Part shown: in pieces, positions 33,331-45,821 of the stretch
How positions within the stretch are numbered: the first letter of the stretch is position 1
Layout of the letters: every line of letters begins with the position of its first letter
DNA from: Desmodus rotundus
Taxonomy: Eukaryota; Chordata; Mammalia; Chiroptera; Phyllostomidae
NCBI RefSeq assembly: GCF_022682495.2
Contig: NC_071398.1
Coordinates: forward strand, 30,569,426 to 30,633,425
Reading direction: 5' to 3'
DNA length: 64,000 bases
Notes under the pieces: generated by a model
The model's input: only the letters and a program-made list of their open reading frames with translations
What the model was told of the DNA's origin: nothing
Database searches by the model: none
Made by a program: the position numbers and the translations under genes

Positions 33331-36300
33331 GAGGGGTTGCGCTTGCCTGACATCTGTTGTGTGGGTGAGAAACCTTTGGAATGATTTCTGCATCTTCCAC
33401 TTGCTGCTGCTACTTTTTTTTGTTTGTTACTTGTTCTAACGACTTCAAGTTGGGAGTTAATTTTCATTTGTTTCTGTGTTGCTAATTAGGATTATAACCC
33501 CCCATAACATTTTGGCACATGCTAATTGTTTTGTTTGGTTTCTGTAAAATTGTGAGGTGGACAGAGGAGATTAGGACATTTACCCCTGGACTGCTGACCA
33601 CCTCCCTCCCCAAGCCTTGTAGTATGAGGCAATAAACAGCAGGAGCAGATGGGCGATAAAAGGATTCCCATTTCTGGAGGGCGCTGTGAGACGGATGGTT
33701 ACACCAACCCAAACTCTAGAGAAGGGAAGGAGAACATGGTGATGGCTGACTTGTGAGCTTAGTTAACCAGACACAAAGTGAGTTTCTGTGGGAGCATTGT
33801 TTACTTCCTTTTCACCCCACCCCCCGCTTCTACACTGCTGTCTGCTCTCCTGTTCTCCTCATAAATATGCATGATGTCTGTTTCAGATAAGGGGAGCGGT
33901 TAGGGATGGGCCCATCTCTAAAATAGGGACACACCTACATCAAAGGTTGTGAAGATTAATTGAGATCGTGTTTAATGTAGTGGTTAGGATTCAGTAAATG
34001 GTAGCTCCTGTAATTATTGTTGTTATCATCAACTTTATGTGCCAGGTCCTGTGTTTTTTTATGCTTGTCAGCCTCAAATGCTGCTGATTTAATTGATAGA
34101 AGTTTCCATATAGTCTGAATTTTGTCTGTGATAAATTTATATCACAGAATTTTAGAAATTTAGAATTGGAGCTTAGAGGTGTTTTAAATTAGTACAAGTT
34201 GCCGATTAAAAGCTCAGCTGTGGCTGTGAAGTACACACTTGTTGTAAGTGCAAGAAGACTGTAACTGGGTGCTGCCACTGCGAGGAACCTGCCAGTGGCA
34301 CGTGTAGGCCCATGCTCTGGGGTACAGAACCCCGCAGCCTGTCCCCGGCAGCTGTTCCTGACAATCATTAGGTTTAAGACACCCTCTTCTTGTCTCCAGG
34401 GATGTGACTTTTCTCTTGTACTTTTATTGTAAGTTGTGATCACTATACAGTGTTGTAATTTTGGTGTATAATTTGTTAGTGACAATTTTTTGAGAATTTT
34501 AAATTCTATTAGATGATTTAGATAATTTGCAATGTTGAGTATGAGTTTTTGTTACCTAAGGGCCAATATTTTTTATATGAACATGTTATCAGTGGGAAAA
34601 TGACTTTAGAATTTTACCTCTAATTCAGTATCTGAGTATAGTTGGATATAAGTATATAATAATCAAAATCAATATAATGTCTTTCTGAAGCATAGCTTTC
34701 TTCTATAGAGGTACAAAAATCAACCTATGTCACCTAATTCATTTTCACATCTCTGAATGTTTTTCATTTTAACTGTAAAAACGTAGGTACAAGTGCAGTG
34801 AAAGTAGGAGAGAGCATCAACTGTGGTATCCAAATACAGTATTTACTGCTTTTTTTGACTTCTTAAAATGAGAAGATGATTAGAACCAAGATTTCTACTG
34901 TCCTCGCAGCTGAATGATTTCAGGATTATCTGTACCTATAGGACCATTTGAACCTGAAAGTCATTACTTTATTCGCTAAACAAGTATTTGTGGGTGGCTC
35001 CCGTGTGTCCATCATGGTGTTCGTGGTAGTGGTGATCCCAGGCATAGAGCACTTGTTTTTGCCTCGAAGTGAGCTTTGAGCCACCAGAGGAGCTGTTACA
35101 GCCCCAAAGCGGCCATAGATAGCATGCAGATGTGGCTGCGTTCTAATAAAACTTTATTTGTGGACACTGAAATTTGAGTTTCATATAATTTTACATCTTG
35201 AAATATTGCTCTTCCTTTGATTTGGCTCATGGGCTGTACAAAAACAGGTGGAGTCATCGTTTTGGCCCTTGGGGTTATAGTTTGCCCACCATTGCCTTAG
35301 AATGCATTTGTCGAGTGAGTGAATAAGATTATATACAGGCAGATGGGGGAGCCAGACTGGGAAAGGCTTGAAACCTGGATGGAGGAGTTTAGATGTGATG
35401 CTCTCATTGGAGGGCCATGGAGGGTGCTGAGCTGGGCTCTGGGAGGATGAGCTGTCTTTGGAAAATTTACTCTGGAACTTAGAGGATGGATGAGAGGGAG
35501 TTGGCTTCCTGCCTCAGCCCTTTGTGACTTTGGGAGAGACAAAGGGACAGTCAGCCTGCCAGATCCGTGGACTCAGCCTCAGAGTGTGTCCCAGAAAGAT
35601 GACACCTACACATCAGAGGGACTGCAGAAGAGGCCAGTTCATGGATGATGAGGCACTCAGCAGACCAGGTGCAGTGGGAGAGAGGAAGAGGAAGTTAGGT
35701 TGGGAGCTAAAAGTGTGAAGAAACCATAGGGGCCGATGATGGTTGGATACTTAGGGGTAACAGAGCAGAGAGAGTTAACCAAAAAAGGAGTTTGCAGGGT
35801 TCTTTCTCGGAGGAGTTGGGATATAGTGGTATCTCCTTGAGCAATATTCTTGGGGGAAAAGAGCTAATAGGGACATGAGAATACTTCAAATTTGGAAATG
35901 TTGGAGTAGATTTTATTTTCTGTTGTTTAATGGGTGTAGGGTGGTTTGAAATACTGGACTAGGGAAAGCATTGGTGAGAGTTCAAGGCAGCAGACAGACA
36001 TTTGGAAGAGATGGGTGTGAGTCCCATAATCAAAGTGGGTGCCTGCCAGCACCCCCTGGGAGATACTGCTTTTCATTGTGCTCCTCTGTTTCCTCAAAGC
36101 CCCGAAGGGGCTTTATTGGTTAGTCAAAACATTGTAGCTGGAGGGACCCACCTGATATGGAGCCAGGTGGATGAACATGCTCTGCAAGGGACAGAGCTTT
36201 CAGAGGAAGGCAGAGGTCTCAGGTGGACCTTGGAGCAAGGCCCCAGGAGAGGGAGGGAGACATGGATGGGTGGTCTGAATGAAAAAGGAAAAGAAATACT

Positions 36301-36559
36301 GGTGCCAAAATGCAGTCAGGCATTGTTTACAGGACTCTCATCTGGTTCCTTGGAGAAAAGTTCCAGTCTGACAGTGAGTTTGGAAACCAGATTTTTAGTT
36401 TGGAATTCAGAAGGAAGGGGGAAGAGACAGTGTTTGGGGATGGGCTCTAGAACATGCTCTAGCAGTTCGGCGCAAGAGAGATGTGATTCTGGTAGCTGGT
36501 GGCAGGTAAAGTAGATTGGAGAGTTTTATTGTTTTTGTTTTTTCTAAAAATTTGCTTAT
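33331..36559. other. BANP intron 1, no gene recognised
   Basis: A MIR-like piece lies near 33910-34020 ('ctctaaaatagggacacacc') and a hAT MITE remnant near 35084-35297. The 170-codon frame at 36002-36514 has no recognisable family and no splice context, and is taken as chance. Confidence 0.4.
35084..35297 (+). mobile_element. hAT-Charlie-type MITE remnant
   Basis: 'ggctgcgttctaataaaact' followed by 'ttatttgtgg' and a terminal 'tatagtttgcccaccattgc' match the same family as 31966-32152. The middle is diverged or carries extra sequence. Confidence 0.55.
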
Positions 36560-37120
36560 TCTAAAACTTTTTCTTTTGGAATAATTTGAGGTTTACAGAT
36601 AAGAGAGTACGGGTTTACAGTACGGGTTGTTCTTGTGTATCCCACACCCAGTTTTTCCCCGTTAACAACACGCATCACCGTGACGTGGGGCAGTGTTTGC
36701 CAACACGGAGCTCTTGATCTAGCATGAGCGTGTTCCACCAAACCAGTGATTTTGTACCACCTCCTCCTAACTTTACTCTGGAGAAAAGTTGCTGGAAGAG
36801 TGCAATGAATATACAGGTGTATGTCCTTCATCTAGATTCACAAAGGGTTGATGTTTGGCATGTTGTTTTGTGTGTTTTTTCCCCCTGCATTTGAAAGTAA
36901 GTTGCAGAGATTAACTTTGATCATCCCTAAATGCTTGAGCACTCATGTCTGAGAGCAAGGACATTCTTTTTTATAACTAAAACTAAAAAAATGAACAACA
37001 ATTCAATGTCACTTAAGATACTGTCCATATTTAAATTTCCCCTGAAATTCTTTTATGGCTGAACCCCACTCTATCCCTAGGACCTCACCACATCTGGCAG
37101 GTCTCCTTAGTCTCGGTTAA
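36560..37120. repeat. Old L1 3' fragments
   Basis: 'ttggaataatttgaggttta' followed by 'cagataagagag', plus later pieces ('aatatacaggtgtatgtcct'), belong to the L1M 3' family described at 26725. Confidence 0.5.
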
Positions 37121-37915
37121 TCGAGAGCAGAGCTCTGCTAGTTTGTTTTGTGTTGTGGACCTTTCACGAGTCCTGGCCAGTAGACCTGCACCGCTGCCCC
37201 CGCCCCCTGCCCTGTCCCCTCCTGACTCAGTTCTCCCCCAGTTCTCAGTAGCCTTCCTTGATCTGCTGGGGCTGGAGTAGCTGTCTCAGTCTGTGTTCCC
37301 CTAGTGCTGTGTTTAGCCTTGACTAAGCAGTAGGTCCCAAGTGTCACTTCTTTGACTTATTTCATAATTAGCCCATGTCTTAGGGGTAGGGTTACATGTT
37401 ACACTCTCCTCCCTTGTAGCATATGTTTAGGTATATGTATGTACAGTATGTACCCAATGATTACTTTTTGAATAATGTATGAATGAATACAATAAGATCA
37501 CTTAATATTAATTGTGTAAACGAGTTCACAGAGACTCATTAAAATTTCTCCCGGAACTAAGAAATAAGGTTAAGGTGTTATAGCCTATAGTCAATTGTAT
37601 ATTATTAAACTTCTTCATCTTTGGCAGATGTAGTATTTTATTTGATCAAAATAAATAATTCACAATGTAAGTAATTTAGTAACTGTAAGAAAAGAATTAA
37701 AATATGGGTGTTATGTATGTAAAACCCAAAATTTTTGTTGCAAGATATATTCAGGCTTCTGCAGTATATTTACATTTATCTTTGGCAGTTGGTAAACCAA
37801 GTAAAAGTTACTTTTAAATACATTTATGGTTTATATTTTATAGCAGAATTTATTTGGAATTCACATTAATGCATATGTGGTTTCTATGTTTTTTTTCTAG
37901 AGATGTACCTGAAAG
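37121..37915. other. BANP intron 1, nothing recognised
   Basis: AT-rich intronic DNA, no gene or identifiable element. Confidence 0.4.
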
Positions 37916-39310
37916 CAGTGGTTGTCCAAGAGTGGTGCTCAGAACCCCAGGGGTGTCCTTGAGACCTTCCCGGGGTTCTGTGAGGTCACACTAGTTTCCA
38001 TAATGATTGGAAGGGGTCATTGCCTTTTGTGCATGTTGACATTTGCACTGAGGGTGCAGGGTCAATGGTAGTAAAACTGCTTCTGCGTTAGCATAATTGA
38101 AGTGGAGGCCTCAAACTGCAGTTGTACCATTGCATTATTTACTTCCATGCAATTGTAAAAAAACCTTTTTCACTTAAGAATGCCCTTGATGAAGCAGGGA
38201 ACATCATTCATCTTATTAAATCTCAACTTGAGTGCGCCTCTTTTAACTATTCTTTGTGACAAGACAGGTTATAGGTGGAAAGCACTTGTTCTGCGATTCG
38301 GACTGAGAGGATTCCCTCGAGGACAAGCCCTCCTGCAGTTATTTGAGTTGCTAGTTGAACTAGCCACTTTTTGTTTTCATGGACTGCCAGAAAAGAATAA
38401 TTGACTAGTTTGACCAATATTTCCTACTAAATGAACAAAATTAGCTCGCCACTTCAAGGAATGTACTAACACTATTGCCAGTGATAAAATTTGAGCTTTC
38501 AAGTGAAATTGAAATTTCAGAAAGCTTGTATCTGCTGCTCTGAACCTGACAGCTCCCTAATACTTAACGACTTTCTGATGAGATCAGGGCTCCTATTAAT
38601 GAATGAGATGCTTTTGATAATATATAGTGAACATTTGGATGATCTATATAACTCATGAATCAATATTTTCCAGATGACAAATGCATAATGTTACAAAATC
38701 ACACCTGCATAAAGGTCCATTTAAAGGGCACAACAGACCAATGGATTTTAAAGTAATAAAGTACAAAGTTCACTGATATGGTTTTAGATTCCACATCGCA
38801 AAAGACCTTTAGGGAAAAATTAGACACTTGTTGAGTTTTGGTATTGTATTAAAGAATACCTACAATTACCTGAAGGCTATTACAATACATACTTTTCCCT
38901 TTCCCAGCAGCACCTCTGTGTGAGGTTGGGATTTCTTCATACGCATCAACCAGAACAATCTATTGCAACAAATTGAAAGCCAACGCAGATAAGAGAATCC
39001 AGTTGTTTCCCATTAACTCTGACATTAAAGAGGCTTGTAAAAATGCTGAATTATGTCCCTCTTCTTGTTAAGATTTTGCTGCTTTTGTTGTTTTGGAAAC
39101 TACAGTTATTTTTCATAAAAAATGTTTTGTGTGTTAATATGTCATATGTTTTTATAATTTTTAAATGAATAAAGAAATATTCAAACATTTTCTGTTCTAA
39201 TTTCAAATGTGATTACTATTGGTAGATATACCCATTCAAGCACAAGGTTTTGGGGCCTACCTAATTTTGAGATGGTAAAGGGGATCCTCAGACCAGTGAG
39301 TCTGTGGATT
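37916..39310 (+). mobile_element. Decayed hAT transposon with transposase remnant
   Basis: Starts CAGTGGTTGTCCAAGAGTGG, a hAT-type terminus. It runs 1.4 kb and ends with a roughly inverted 'aaaggggatcctcagaccag'. The interior keeps transposase wording in broken frames: GYRWKALVLRFGLRG and QALLQLFELLVEL, then sequence for a serine- and leucine-rich middle. It resembles the autonomous hAT family related to mammalian ZBED/SCAND3-type domesticated genes. Many stops and frameshifts show it is dead. The exact right end and target duplication could not be fixed. Confidence 0.65.
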
Positions 39311-39547
39311 AGGACAGTGGGTGCTGTGGGATCAGCTTACATCCAGCTGCTTCTCTTTCCTGCATTTGTGGTTTATATTTGAGGAGGTTCATATAGTTTG
39401 GAAAGCATGAATACATTTGAAAGTAGCAAATTTAATCAAATATATTAATTGTTAAGGAGGAAGGACCAGCCCTCTGAGGCTAATTTGACCTTCTTTTCCT
39501 GATTTTAAACTTACACATTTTTGTGGGTGTGGGGGGACTGTCTTAAA

Positions 39548-39736
39548 CAGGGATGTCAAACTCCTTTTCACCAGGGGCCACATCAGCCTCGCAGTTGCCT
39601 TCAAAGGGCCAAATGTAATTTTAGGACTGTATAAATGTAACTACTTAACAGTTAAGTGAGAGCTCCACACTGCCACCAGGTAGAAACAAGGTGGAGGGCC
39701 GGATTCGGCCCATGGACCTTGCGTTTGCCACCTGTG
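39548..39736 (+). mobile_element. hAT MITE (nhAT-like), copy B
   Basis: A 189-bp element with ends CAGGGATGTCAAACT and TTTGCCACCTGTG, flanked by a perfect 8-bp duplication GTCTTAAA (39540-39547, 39737-39744). It is the inverted relative of 29118-29332. Confidence 0.92.
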
Positions 39737-40163
39737 GTCTTAAAGAAGAAACAGTCTGGCCTGAATTTTCCTAAGTGGAAACCAGAGGAAGAAGTGTTTC
39801 TTGCTTTATGCCAATTCCCTAGTTTATCTAGTACCTGACCAGTCATTTAGTCGTCCTTCTCTTTCTTCCCTGTTTCATTCTTTGCATATCCCCCTCCCAG
39901 TCCACACTGAATTTGGGAGAAAGATAAGTAAGCTGAGTCTTTTCTCCTTATCTCAGTTTAATAAAAATTGGTTTCTTTGCTTACTCCATACTGGTTTTTA
40001 ATTAATTTATTACAATACTTACATTCAAAAGGATTTGACTAAACAGAATGATCTTTAGTTTTTTGGGGGTTTCCCTGTTTCTAGAGATTTAGCTTTTTAA
40101 GTAGGTACTAATTAGCCATTTTCTTAAATGGGAATGAAAATTACTGTTCCGATTTTTAAGACA

Positions 40164-40221
40164 TTGTGGACTTGACATTCAGGGGGTGGTTGTGGTAGAG
40201 GATTGAATGTCAAGTCCACAA
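40164..40221. repeat. Perfect 18-bp inverted repeat (hairpin)
   Basis: The arm TTGTGGACTTGACATTCA (40164-40181) is exactly complementary to 40204-40221, with a 22-base loop. No known element was recognised at this spot. Confidence 0.9.
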
Positions 40222-40516
40222 CACCATGTACCCCCATACAAGCACAAGGTTTTGGGGCCTCATTAATTTTAAGAATCCAGGGAGGCAGATCCTGCTGTAG
40301 GACCTTGGTGACAGTGGTCCTTCCCCATCACTCCTGTCCTGTTCCAAGCATATTTTCTGTGTAATTGCACTCCAAGAATTGTATTTAGGATCATCTCCCT
40401 CTTGTGCTTGTTCATGGATACATCTCACCCTCAGAGTCATATTTTTGTCGCCTATAAAAGGAAGTTAGGATAGCACTAGGTGACTTCCAAGGCCCCTCCA
40501 AGATACATAAGGGGTA

Positions 40517-40691
40517 GCCCTGGCCAGATAGCTCAGTTGTTTAGAGCCTCATCTCAATATGCCAAGATTTCAGGTCAGGCCCTGGTCAGGGCACATACAA
40601 GAATCAACCAACGCATGCATAAATAAGTGGAACAATAAGTCAGTATTTTTTTTCTATCTCCCTTTCTCTTTCTCTAAATAATAATAATAAT
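40517..40691 (+). repeat. VES-type SINE, short
   Basis: The head GCCCTGGCCAGATAGCTCAG (from 40519) and body 'cctggtcagggcacatacaa' mark the family. Near-perfect 15-bp duplications (gatacataaggggta / gatatataaggggta) lie at 40502-40516 and 40692-40706. Confidence 0.9.
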
Positions 40692-40706
40692 GATATATAA
40701 GGGGTA

Positions 40707-43574
40707 TGCCAAGCTTTTTACCCAGCCTTGTGGACTGCATCTCTTTAGTCGTTCTGCATGTATCTGGCGGCGGGTAAATAATTCTAGTAGAGCAGGTCAC
40801 TGCCCTGGGAGGTTATACACCTGGCTGCATTATTCTGCCTCTTGTGGAAATCACCTGGTCCAAAACAGATTCCGCAGCAGGCCTTCATCCAAGGATTGGT
40901 ATAAGAAACAACTCTATGAAGACTGTTCTAAAAAATTGGTGGAAAAAAACCCCCGTATGTTGTGATATCCCTAGTGAGATGACCCATGTGATGTCATTCC
41001 CACAGTGACCGAGACTATTCCAGAGTCCATACAGGGAGGCTTTGTTTGGTTATTTTTTTTCTTGCTAATGAGAGCTGATAGTCGACAGTGTTTTCCTTTT
41101 GAACCTTTACTGCTGAAGCTAAGTTGATTGCTCAGTTACAGGAGCCTTTCTTTTATTCCTGCTTTAGTGTCATTGTGGTTTTATAGTATAGGTATCCAAG
41201 GTTAAGTTTTCTTTAAACATTAAAAATGAATTTGCAGTTCTGCACTTCAGCTGATGAACAACAGCTATGTCTCTTGCTGACAGCTGATGAGTAGCTTGTT
41301 GTATTTTTGCTATTAACAGCTGAAAGTGTCATTGACATGAAGTTCACAGTCATAAACTAAATAGGCTCATGATTTAACTGTGGTACATTCCTATTGAAAT
41401 CAAGACATAGACACAGAGAACTTGGAAGACTCTGTCCCATGGTTTTTAAGTAGAAATGCTGACTTGTGTAGTTCTGCATTACTGTAACTCCACAGTGGGA
41501 TCTTCCTCTAGATTCATCACATGTGTGTTCATTGAGGCCAGCCTGTGCCAGCCCTAGGCTAGGCAGTAAACAAAATGAAAATTCCTGCGCTGATGGAACT
41601 GATTTTCTAGTGTGGGAGACAGATTTAAACGAACATTTAGCCCATGTAGTAAGTTAATTGGTAAGTGCTTTTCCGTAAAGCAGGAGAGGGGAGCAGGGAG
41701 GTGGGTGCTGGTGGTGGGTGTAATTGAATGGACATAATTCCATGTCACGGAAGAGGCAGTAGGTGGTAGACTGTAAGGACCCTGAGCTGGGTCTGTACCT
41801 GCTGTGCTGGGGAGGCCTCCTTCGATGGGCGAGTGAGGAGCAGCAAGGAGAACTCAGGGGCACTGTGACAGGTGCCGGGTGGTGCTCAGCTGGCTTCAGT
41901 GTGCTGGGAAAGCCGTCCCGAGTAAGCAGGACTCTTTCAGTGGGCTCTGAACAGGTGAGGGACAGTCTAAAAACATGAGTTACAACAGGATCCGGAGAGC
42001 TTTTTAACCAGATACTGGGAACAATTACGGGTAAAGGCAGAGCAGGGAGGCCTCTGTGAAGGCCAGTGCATGACTTCAGATGTGTGCAGAATGCCTATCA
42101 GGAGAGAATTTGCCCACAGATAGGACCTGAGAGAAAAACCAAGGACTGAAGGTTTTTGTTCTAAGCAACTGGTACCATAAATTGAGATGGAAAGTGTGGG
42201 AGGAGCAGGTTGGTTGTGGGGGTGGGTACGGGGTTTAGTTTGGCATGTTACAGTTGGGACTAGAGTCCCAGGGGAGCTGTCCAGCAGCCTGTTTGCTTCA
42301 TGGATCTGGAGTTCACATGTGAGGTCTGAGTTGAGGTGAATCTGCACCATCAGCAAATAGATGGTATTTCAGGATGATTGATAAGAGGTCCGCACCAGGC
42401 CCTGGGCCCTCCATGTCAGGGGGATGATGCAAACCTTCAAAGAACCTCTGCAAGACAAGGCCAGCAGAGTGCAGCCAGGCCAGGAAGGTGAGGGAGGGAG
42501 ACGGGCTGTGGAGGAGGCGGAAGTAAGCCCTGGGCAGGTGCTGCAGTGGGGAGGATGGGGGCAGTTTGGTGGGTGGAAAAGCCAGAGTCTGATTACTCTG
42601 GCTCTAGAGAGAATGGGAGGGGAAGAAATGGAGACAAATATGTACAGGCGACTCTGGGGAATTCGGCTCTGAAGGGGAGCAGAGGAATGGAGGGGAGGGA
42701 GGTGGGGAAATCGCAGTGCAGTGTGTATTGGGAATAACCCGGGAGGCTGATTGTGAGGGACTCAGAGGACTGCTGAAGCGTGAGGGCCTCCAGCTGTGAA
42801 GAGGGGAGGGCATGCTTGTGGACAAGAGCAAGGCCAGGTGGTGCCCATACCAGCCACAGTCAGGGAAGCCAAATTCAAGGGAACTGATTGGGGAAGAGAA
42901 AGCAAGGTTGCCAGCTCACTGAGGGAAGGAGGAGCTGGGATTTGGAAGGGAGAGGAGAAAGTATGACACAGTGGTCCAGGAGAACGGAAGTACTCACAGA
43001 GCAGAGAACGGCTGTTTTGTGCCCATTGGCTCAGGCACACCGTGCCAGGGGTCATGGCTGTGAGTGAGGATGCACACAAGAGTTGTAGACTATGTATGTA
43101 TTACTCTGTGTTAGAAAAACAATTTCACAGGTGATATATAAATAGGGGCTAGTGGAAAACTCAACAATCCAGAAGGATCAAGAATGAAGGTCACCTCAGA
43201 ATGAAGGTCTGTAATCCCTCCCTCACAGGCAACCTTAAGTTCAGGATCTGTCATTTCAGACCATCTGGTGTGCATTTAGACACGAGGACATGTGACTGCA
43301 TACACATGCAACTTTCAGAAAACAGAATAGGGGTCATATACATACTGTCTTGCAATTTTCCTTTTCTATTCCTTTCTGTTAGTATTATGTTCCGGAGATC
43401 TTCCTGTTGTGGTTCATGTGATCAGACCGGTGTCACTCACAGTGATGTCTGCACGGTTTCACAGTAGGGTGTGCCATCATGTGCCACCTCCTAAGATCGA
43501 GCACTTAAGTTGTTGATTTGGTCGGTGGGCTCCTTTTTCATGTGTGCCCTAGACGATGCTCTCCTCAGCTACTC
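40707..43574. other. BANP intron 1, no gene recognised
   Basis: No exon or identifiable young element. 41500-43100 is GA-rich with several GGAGG clusters. Frames there have no family match. Confidence 0.4.
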
Positions 43575-43798
43575 GAGGTTAGGATTCAGGATTTTAGGGT
43601 GGGTTCAGAGTATTTTCTTAAGCCATTTACAGAGCTTTTAGAAACCAGGAAAAAGCTTGAAGCCCTTGGAAACTTTCCACTAGACCTTTATGAGAGACAA
43701 GTATTTAACCTGAAAGCTGTGGTGGGTCCAGGGAGACCCTGAATGGGCTTCAGGGTGACTGCATGTGACAGATTCCAAAATATGTTGTTTTAAAGCAG
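43575..43798 (+). repeat. Direct duplication, unit 1
   Basis: Begins GAGGTTAGGATTCAGGATTT and ends near GTTGTTTTAAAGCAG. It matches 44084-44329 along its length with scattered changes and small gaps. The family is not recognised. Confidence 0.85.
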
Positions 43799-44083
43799 AG
43801 TTCTAACTAGTCATTGCCATTAAAGACATTATTGAACATTCATCTCAGCCAAGTTGTTTTATTATATTAAGACTGGACTGTCTCCATGAGTTCTGAGAAA
43901 CGGCAAATTTAATTTGCCAAAATGGCAACCGCATGTATTGCTCTGTTTCAGTTTTCTCAGGCTTGTTGCCCTAGTTTTTTCTATTCAAACCTTCACTGTT
44001 AGCAGAATTTTAAATGACTATCCTGGCCACAGAATCATTTTTGAGTAAACAACTTGGATAACGTATGGTGGCCTCATTTGGAA

Positions 44084-44329
44084 GAGGTTAGGATTCAGGA
44101 TTTTATGGTGAGTTTGGAGTTTTAAGCCACTTGCAGAGCTTTCAGAAACCAGGAGAAGGCTTGAATTAGGTCCTTGAAAACTTTCCACCAGACCTGTGTG
44201 CGAGACAGGTGTTTAACCTGGAAGCTGTAGATCGAGGGCCATCATGAATGAGCCTGATATATCCACGGTGTATCACTTAGGTTAAGCTGGGCTGCATGTG
44301 ACCCTGCAAAATACGTTGTTGTAAAGCAG
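44084..44329 (+). repeat. Direct duplication, unit 2
   Basis: Same beginning as unit 1, same order of landmarks (CAGAAACCAGGA, CTTTCCACCAGACCT, GTTTAACCTGGAAGCTG) and the same end (GTTGTTGTAAAGCAG). By eye about four in five aligned bases agree. The spacer between units is about 285 bp. Confidence 0.85.
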
Positions 44330-45821
44330 GTGGTTGGTTCTTTTTTTCCTTGTGAGGAAGTCTGGGGCAGGCAGTCCAGGACGTGTGGCAGCACTGTAGG
44401 TATGAGGACCCCAGGCTACTTCTTTCGTGTTCTTTGCTCTGTTGTTCTAGCTCCCGTCCCATCCTCATCCCTGGAGTCCAGCAGCAGGAGGACAAGAAGG
44501 AGGGCAACCGCTGTGTGCCAGCTTTCCTTTGGTGAGGTGTCCTGGAGCTGCCATGCACCGTGTCTGAGCTCATGTCCCATTAGCTCGAACTTGGTCAGGT
44601 AGCCACAGTGTGCAGTAGATGAGGCAGGGAGCCTCCTCTGGTGGCCACATGGCCCTATAAACTGGGGCTCCTACTCTGGTATTGGTGCAGCCTGTGAAAC
44701 TTGGCAGAATTTTGTCCGTGTGCTTTTTTCCAGGGAAAGGGTCCATAAGCAGTCTGTGACTATAAAATGTTTTATATCTGTCAAGTCAAAGCTCAGTTGA
44801 GTGGTATTATCTGAAGACTGTCGCCTTCACTGCAAAGTTCAGTGTATCCCTTTAGTAAGCTTTTATACTTTGGTTTCTAATTTGGAAAAAAGAAGACTGA
44901 GTTTATGGCATGAGTAGCTTTGATCTTCAAACAGAGCACCAGTTAACCTGTACTTGAAGGTCATCTTCAGGGGGCACAGATTTAGCACGACACCCTATTT
45001 CCTTATCCTGACAGGTTCTCCTGGAGCAGTTGCTGAGGATGAAGGTTGAAGAAATTCCCAGTGTTCAGCACAGGCACCAGGTTCAAAGAATATTACTGGA
45101 TATAACTGAGGTTGGAACTGAGAATTTTCCCCACAGCTTATGCCTAAATGTCTTATGCCTAAATATTTAGTTTTCTGATCATCTTAAAAGTGTTTTTTAT
45201 TTTTGGAAAGATGATAAATGCACTTGATAAAAAAAATATAAAAAGGTGAAAAGTGAAAAATAATTTTCTTTACCCTTAATGTTCCAGGGATATTCTGTGC
45301 ACATCTAGCATATTTCTTTAAAAAAGCATGTTGTACACATTTTGCTCCATTTATTATTATGTAGTACTGCGTCTTGGGAGTTTTCCTTAGAGATACTTGC
45401 CTCCTTCTACAGTTGTTTGGAATTCCACTGTTTGGCAGTGCCGTACCTTTTTGTTGTTGATGCACATTTAGGTTGCATCCATTCTTTTGCTGCTAAAAGC
45501 ATTGTCTTAGAGGGTTTTTTTTGTTTTTTGTTTTTAACATAAATCTTTGAATCTGTGTCATGGAAAGATTCTTGAATGGGAAAAGGTATGATCAGGGCCG
45601 TGGCCAGTAGCATTTTGATAGCCATACTGCTTGTTGCTCTTCAGGGTTAGATTCCCGCCAAAGGCACAGGAGAGCTAGTTCTCCTTCCCAATTCTCCTCC
45701 AGTACAGTGTACCACACTGAGTGCATGTTGCTTTGGTTTTCTTCCTTGGGGTCTCCTTGTTACACATGTGTTGGATCTTCTTTGTCACTATGCTACTTTT
45801 TCTTCAATTCTTTTCTTCTTT
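44330..45821. other. BANP intron 1, no gene recognised
   Basis: Old LINE-like wording near 45290-45500. No exon seen. Confidence 0.4.

Noticed and set aside
36002..36514. 170-codon plus-strand frame
   Set aside because: No recognisable domain and no splice or promoter context; its composition fits ordinary GA-rich intron.
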